Assembly: GCA_937907425.1 (NCBI GenBank)
Contig: CALCIE010000065.1
Location: forward strand, 1 to 64,000
DNA: 64,000 nt
Direction of reading: 5' to 3'
Source of the DNA: ZC4RG42 sp003242425
GTDB taxonomy: Bacteria > Pseudomonadota > Gammaproteobacteria > Burkholderiales > SG8-39
Positions 61,476-64,000 of this stretch are shown piece after piece. A program made the position numbers and the translations under genes. Each line of letters starts with the position of its first letter. The first letter of the stretch is position 1. The notes beneath the pieces are model-generated. The model was not told the origin of the DNA. It worked only from the letters and a program-made list of their open reading frames with translations, and did no database searches.

Positions 61476-62168
61476 TTAAGCGTTGCGTACCGCCGGGGCG
61501 CGGCGGCGATTCCTGAGATACCCGAGACCGATCACACCGCCGATCACGGAGACGTACAGCGAGACGACGAAGGCCGGGTTGGCGGCCAGCACATCGGCGA
61601 CCAGAGGCTCGCCCGTAACCAGCTTCACGGCGGTCCACGCCAGCACCGCGGCACCCAGGTAGATGATCGCGGGGAAGCGTTCGATCAGCCGCAGGATGAG
61701 CCGCGATCCGCCGATTACGATGGGGATGCTGATCAACAGGCCCAGCACGACGAGCACGACGCTGCCGTGCGCTGCGCCGGCGATCGCCAGCACGTTGTCG
61801 AGCCCCATGACCGCATCGGCGATGACGATTGTCTTCATCGCGCCCCAGAAGGTCGTGGCGGAGGCGACATGGCCGTGCGAATCGTGCGATTCGCCTGGCG
61901 CGACCAGCCGCCACGCGATCCAAACCAGCGCCAGACCGCCGGCGAGCATCAGGCCCGGCACCTTCAGCAGCCAGACCACGATCAGGGCCATGGCGGCACG
62001 CATCGCGACGGCGCCGAAGGTGCCCCACAACACCGCCTTGCGCTGCAGATGAGCGGGGAGATTGCGCGCCGCGAGCGCGATGACGATCGCGTTGTCGCCC
62101 GCCAGCACGAGGTCGATCAGCACGATCGCCGCGAGCGCGGAGAAAAACTCCGGAGTGAACAGTTCCAT
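61476..62168 (-). CDS. TerC/YjbE-family membrane protein, likely manganese exporter
   Basis: 230-residue integral membrane protein with seven or more helices and the TerC signatures LIDLVLAGDNAIVIALAAR and TIVIADAVMGLDNVLAIAGAA (the paired DN motifs that bind metal). Relatives such as Alx, MntP-like and YoaB/YkoY proteins export Mn2+; a yybP-ykoY riboswitch directly upstream strongly supports this. ATG 62168 is preceded by GGAAAGGAAG. First gene of an operon with usp. Confidence 0.9.
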   Translation of the reverse strand: MELFTPEFFSALAAIVLIDLVLAGDNAIVIALAARNLPAHLQRKAVLWGTFGAVAMRAAMALIVVWLLKVPGLMLAGGLALVWIAWRLVAPGESHDSHGHVASATTFWGAMKTIVIADAVMGLDNVLAIAGAAHGSVVLVVLGLLISIPIVIGGSRLILRLIERFPAIIYLGAAVLAWTAVKLVTGEPLVADVLAANPAFVVSLYVSVIGGVIGLGYLRNRRRAPAVRNA

Positions 62169-62238
62169 CGACTTCCTTTCCGGCGGACCGCGAGGATCGC
62201 AACCGGCCGGGCACGATCCGCCACCTTTGCCCGAATCC

Positions 62239-62340
62239 GGCAAAGGTCTCGCTCGTGCGCGGCGGCCCCGACGACCGGAGAGGGAATCTCGCAATGACGA
62301 TCGCCGGCGGGAATCGCTTCCCGGAGCTACTCCCCTTTGA
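62239..62340 (-). promoter_or_regulatory. yybP-ykoY (Mn2+) riboswitch upstream of terC
   Basis: On the minus strand the conserved 5' block AAAGGGGAGTAGC (from 62339) and 3' block GAGCGAGACCTTTGCC are both present, P1 pairing CAAAGG with CCTTTG. The internal GTCATTGCGAG part also fits. An alternative hairpin, ACCTTTGCC with GGCAAAGGT, overlaps the P1 3' strand and would compete with it. Known elements bind Mn2+ and turn on export genes. It lies 71 bases before the terC start. Confidence 0.92.
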
Positions 62341-62416
62341 AGGGTTCCCCGCCGCATGTCGCGCGACGGGTTGCGACGATCTTGCGCAAAGGCGGGAAGG
62401 AAAGGAAACGAAGCTT

Positions 62417-62434
62417 CGCAATGCGGCCATTGCG
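62417..62434. promoter_or_regulatory. Inverted repeat between the two riboswitches
   Basis: CGCAATG CGGC CATTGCG, 7-base arms with a 4-base spacer. It lies in the 157-base region that must contain the promoters of both divergent riboswitch leaders. Possible regulator-binding site, for example for the LysR protein encoded to the right. Confidence 0.45.
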
Positions 62435-62497
62435 ACACGCAATGAGGAAAGACGGAACTCCCGGGCCCGAACCCGGTCTGCTACGAAGTCGCGGCTC

Positions 62498-62592
62498 CCA
62501 AAGGGGAGTAGCAAGGCGCAAGGGCCGTCAATTCGGAGAAGATGATCCCGGCCCTGCGGGCAGACGAACGTCTGTGAGCGAGACCTTTGCCG
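62498..62592 (+). promoter_or_regulatory. Second yybP-ykoY (Mn2+) riboswitch, facing a LysR gene
   Basis: On the plus strand AAAGGGGAGTAGC (from 62500), GTCAATTCGGAG, CCGGCCC and GAGCGAGACCTTTGCC (to 62591) fit the motif closely, with P1 pairing 62500-62505 with 62584-62589. An alternative hairpin CTTTGCCG (62585-62592) with CGGCAAAG (62622-62629) competes with P1. The next start on this strand, at 62667, is a LysR-type regulator. It is divergent from, and 157 bases from, the terC riboswitch. Confidence 0.9.
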
Positions 62593-62666
62593 CCGGCAGC
62601 GCTGCGATGCAGCAGTCCGCCCGGCAAAGCCGTTCCGTCAATCGCCACAGACGAGGAGATTTCGTC

Positions 62667-63662
62667 ATGCTCGACCGTCGCCTGCGCCGCTATCTGCGGC
62701 ACGGCATGCTGCCGCAGCTCGCCGCCTTCGAAGCGGTCGTCCGACTGGGCGGCTTCACCCGCGCCGCCGAAGCGCTGCATCTGGCGCAGCCGACCGTTTC
62801 CCTGCTCGTCAAGAAGCTCGGCGAAGCTCTCGGCGTTGTGCTGTTCGAGTCCACCGCCCCGGTGCGGCTCACCCCCGCCGGGCAGGAAACCTACCGCTTC
62901 TGCCAGGATTTCTACGAGCGCTGCTCGACCTTCGATCAGCGGCTGGCGCAGTTCAAGAATTCCCCGCCCGATACGCTGCGCATCGTCGCCTGCACGGCGG
63001 CCGAGTCGATCGCGCCCCTGCTGCTGGACAGCTTCTGCAGCCTGCACCCCGAGGTCCGGCTGGTGCTCTCGGTCGCGAACCGCGAAACCATGCTGGAACG
63101 CTTCCACGCCCGGACCGACGACTTCTACATCTTCGGCGCGCCCGTCGCGCTGGACGCGAGCTTCCATCCGCTGCAGGAAGACGAACTGCACTTTTACGCT
63201 TCGGTCGCCCACCCTTACGCGCGCCGCCGCGGACTCCGGCTCGAAGCGCTCGCGCGCGAGCCGATCCTGGGACGGGAACCGGGTTCGGCGTCGCGCACGG
63301 CGCTGGAGGAAGTCTTCGCGCCGCTGGGCGGCTGCAGTCTGCGTTTGGAAATGGACGACGACGCGACCATCAAGCGCGCGGTCGCCGCGGGCCTGGGCGT
63401 GGCTTTGCTGTCCCGCTACGCCGTCGCGGAAAACCCGCGCCACGACGCGCTCGTCCCGTTAAAGGTGGAAGGATTGCCGTTGAAACGGCGCTGGCAGCTC
63501 GTGCATCGCGCGCAGGATGCGCGCTCGCCCGTGGCCGAAGCGTTCATCGCCGCGCTCACCGCCAAGGCCCGGCAGCTCGAAGAACGCTATTTCAACACCC
63601 CGGCCGTCGCCGGCCGGCGGATACCGCATGCGGAGGTGCTGACCCGCGCGGGATCGGGATAA
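62667..63662 (+). CDS. LysR-type transcriptional regulator
   Basis: 331 residues: N-terminal winged helix (about 12-70, LPQLAAFEAVVRLGGFTRAAEALHLAQPTVSLLVKKLGEALG, canonical LysR HTH) and effector-binding domain of the periplasmic-binding type (about 100-310: LRIVACTAAESIAPLLLDSFCSLHPEVRLVLSVANRETMLERF). ATG 62667 has GAGGAG 8 bases upstream. Effector and targets unknown. Its leader carries a yybP-ykoY riboswitch, so its expression is expected to respond to Mn2+ at the RNA level. Confidence 0.92.
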   Translation: MLDRRLRRYLRHGMLPQLAAFEAVVRLGGFTRAAEALHLAQPTVSLLVKKLGEALGVVLFESTAPVRLTPAGQETYRFCQDFYERCSTFDQRLAQFKNSPPDTLRIVACTAAESIAPLLLDSFCSLHPEVRLVLSVANRETMLERFHARTDDFYIFGAPVALDASFHPLQEDELHFYASVAHPYARRRGLRLEALAREPILGREPGSASRTALEEVFAPLGGCSLRLEMDDDATIKRAVAAGLGVALLSRYAVAENPRHDALVPLKVEGLPLKRRWQLVHRAQDARSPVAEAFIAALTAKARQLEERYFNTPAVAGRRIPHAEVLTRAGSG

Positions 63663-63740
63663 GGCCTCGCGCGCACGCGGCCGTAGAACGCGCCGGTTCG
63701 ACGGCGAACGCCGGTGTCACACGTCGGTTGAACGGGCAAT

Positions 63741-63764
63741 AAAAAACCGGCCTTGCGGCCGGTT
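63741..63764 (-). terminator. Terminator of the tRNA locus
   Basis: On the minus strand AACCGGCC (63764-63757), TTGC-complement loop and GGCCGGTT (63752-63745) are followed by T residues (63746-63741), then ATT. It follows the CCA end of the chimera by 10 bases. The stem is symmetric enough that it may also slow transcription coming from lysR. Confidence 0.85.
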
Positions 63765-63773
63765 TCGAGAATC

Positions 63774-63871
<98 letters not shown>

Positions 63872-63886
63872 AACCGCGAGAGCGAG

Positions 63887-63915
63887 ATTATAGCCATGCT
63901 CCCCTTGCGTGTAAA
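63887..63915 (-). promoter_or_regulatory. Promoter of the tRNA locus
   Basis: On the minus strand TTTACA (63915-63910), exactly 17 bases, TATAAT (63892-63887): five and six matches. It gives a start about 9-10 bases before the tRNA-Ala 5' end. Confidence 0.85.
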
Positions 63916-63920
63916 CATGC

Positions 63921-64000
63921 TCAGGAAAGAAAAGCGCGCAACGGCGCAACGACGCGCGCCTTGCCCGACAGCGCGAGCAGCGGGAAGAGCGAAGGCGTTT
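63921..64000 (-). CDS. 3' end of an unidentified gene
   Basis: The minus strand carries 25 codons in frame (ending ARVVAPLRAFLS, stop at 63921-63923) running off the right edge. The residue pattern looks like a real protein C-terminus, but the piece is too short to identify and other frames cannot be excluded. The tRNA promoter begins six bases after the stop. Confidence 0.35.
   Translation of the reverse strand, partial: TPSLFPLLALSGKARVVAPLRAFLS

Overview
The window reads as a high-G+C (about two thirds) proteobacterial chromosome, most likely a betaproteobacterium. Evidence: an elongation factor P with Arg at position 32 next to its rhamnosyltransferase EarP, an MSHA-type pilus cluster, SoxB, a histone-like phasin, glutathione-dependent formaldehyde oxidation and a PabB-PabC fusion. 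There are no rRNA genes, CRISPR arrays or insertion sequences. The only complete-looking tRNA locus is in fact a broken chimera.

Layout. 1-13872 (+): the second half of an MSHA pilus locus, minor pilins mshC-D-O-P, the giant adhesin-like mshQ, then the assembly genes mshI, a pilN-like gene, mshJ-K-L-M-N. A strong terminator sits just before mshC. 13936-21113: TonB receptor, orphan soxB, Bcr/CflA efflux pump, diguanylate cyclase plus trxC, DUF4112 protein. 21114-28093: small lipoprotein, acidic 83-residue protein, histidine phosphatase, type II NADH dehydrogenase, Na+/solute symporter, SirB2, ArfB, and small envelope proteins. 28094-36575: sdaA, DUF4404, a PAS-GGDEF-EAL protein, a receiver, cfa, phasin, bcp, and two predicted small RNAs. 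36576-42950: RNA-type metallo-hydrolase, then an hsp20-lon block with a sigma-32-like promoter and an FNR-like site upstream, and a PuuD-type amidotransferase. 43114-47834: mrfA-mrfB-like DNA repair pair, flavin reductase, enoyl-CoA hydratase-like protein. 47791-53358: formaldehyde operon with a dodecin inside it, a pcm homologue with a signal peptide, pabBC, two small proteins. 53658-59349: efp-earP, a double-domain KaiC-like ATPase with a CheY-like partner, and a HAD-phosphatase/HerA-type ATPase fusion. 59408-64000: C/U-rich RNA with terminator, a tyrosine-recombinase relative lacking its nucleophile, uspA-terC under a yybP-ykoY (manganese) riboswitch, a second divergent yybP-ykoY riboswitch leading into a LysR gene, the tRNA chimera, and the 3' end of one more gene.

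The most unusual points are: (1) three predicted small RNAs (33328-33400 +, 36430-36524 +, about 59408-59529 -), each with exposed CCUCC or CUCCCCC tracts complementary to Shine-Dalgarno sequences and each ending in its own terminator; (2) two back-to-back yybP-ykoY riboswitches, one of which precedes a transcription factor rather than a transporter; (3) a tRNA-Ala(GGC)/tRNA-Glu(TTC) chimera with an intact promoter and terminator; (4) an integrase without catalytic Tyr; and (5) the HAD-ATPase fusion. All functional statements are from reading the sequence and memory of the families; no database search was run.
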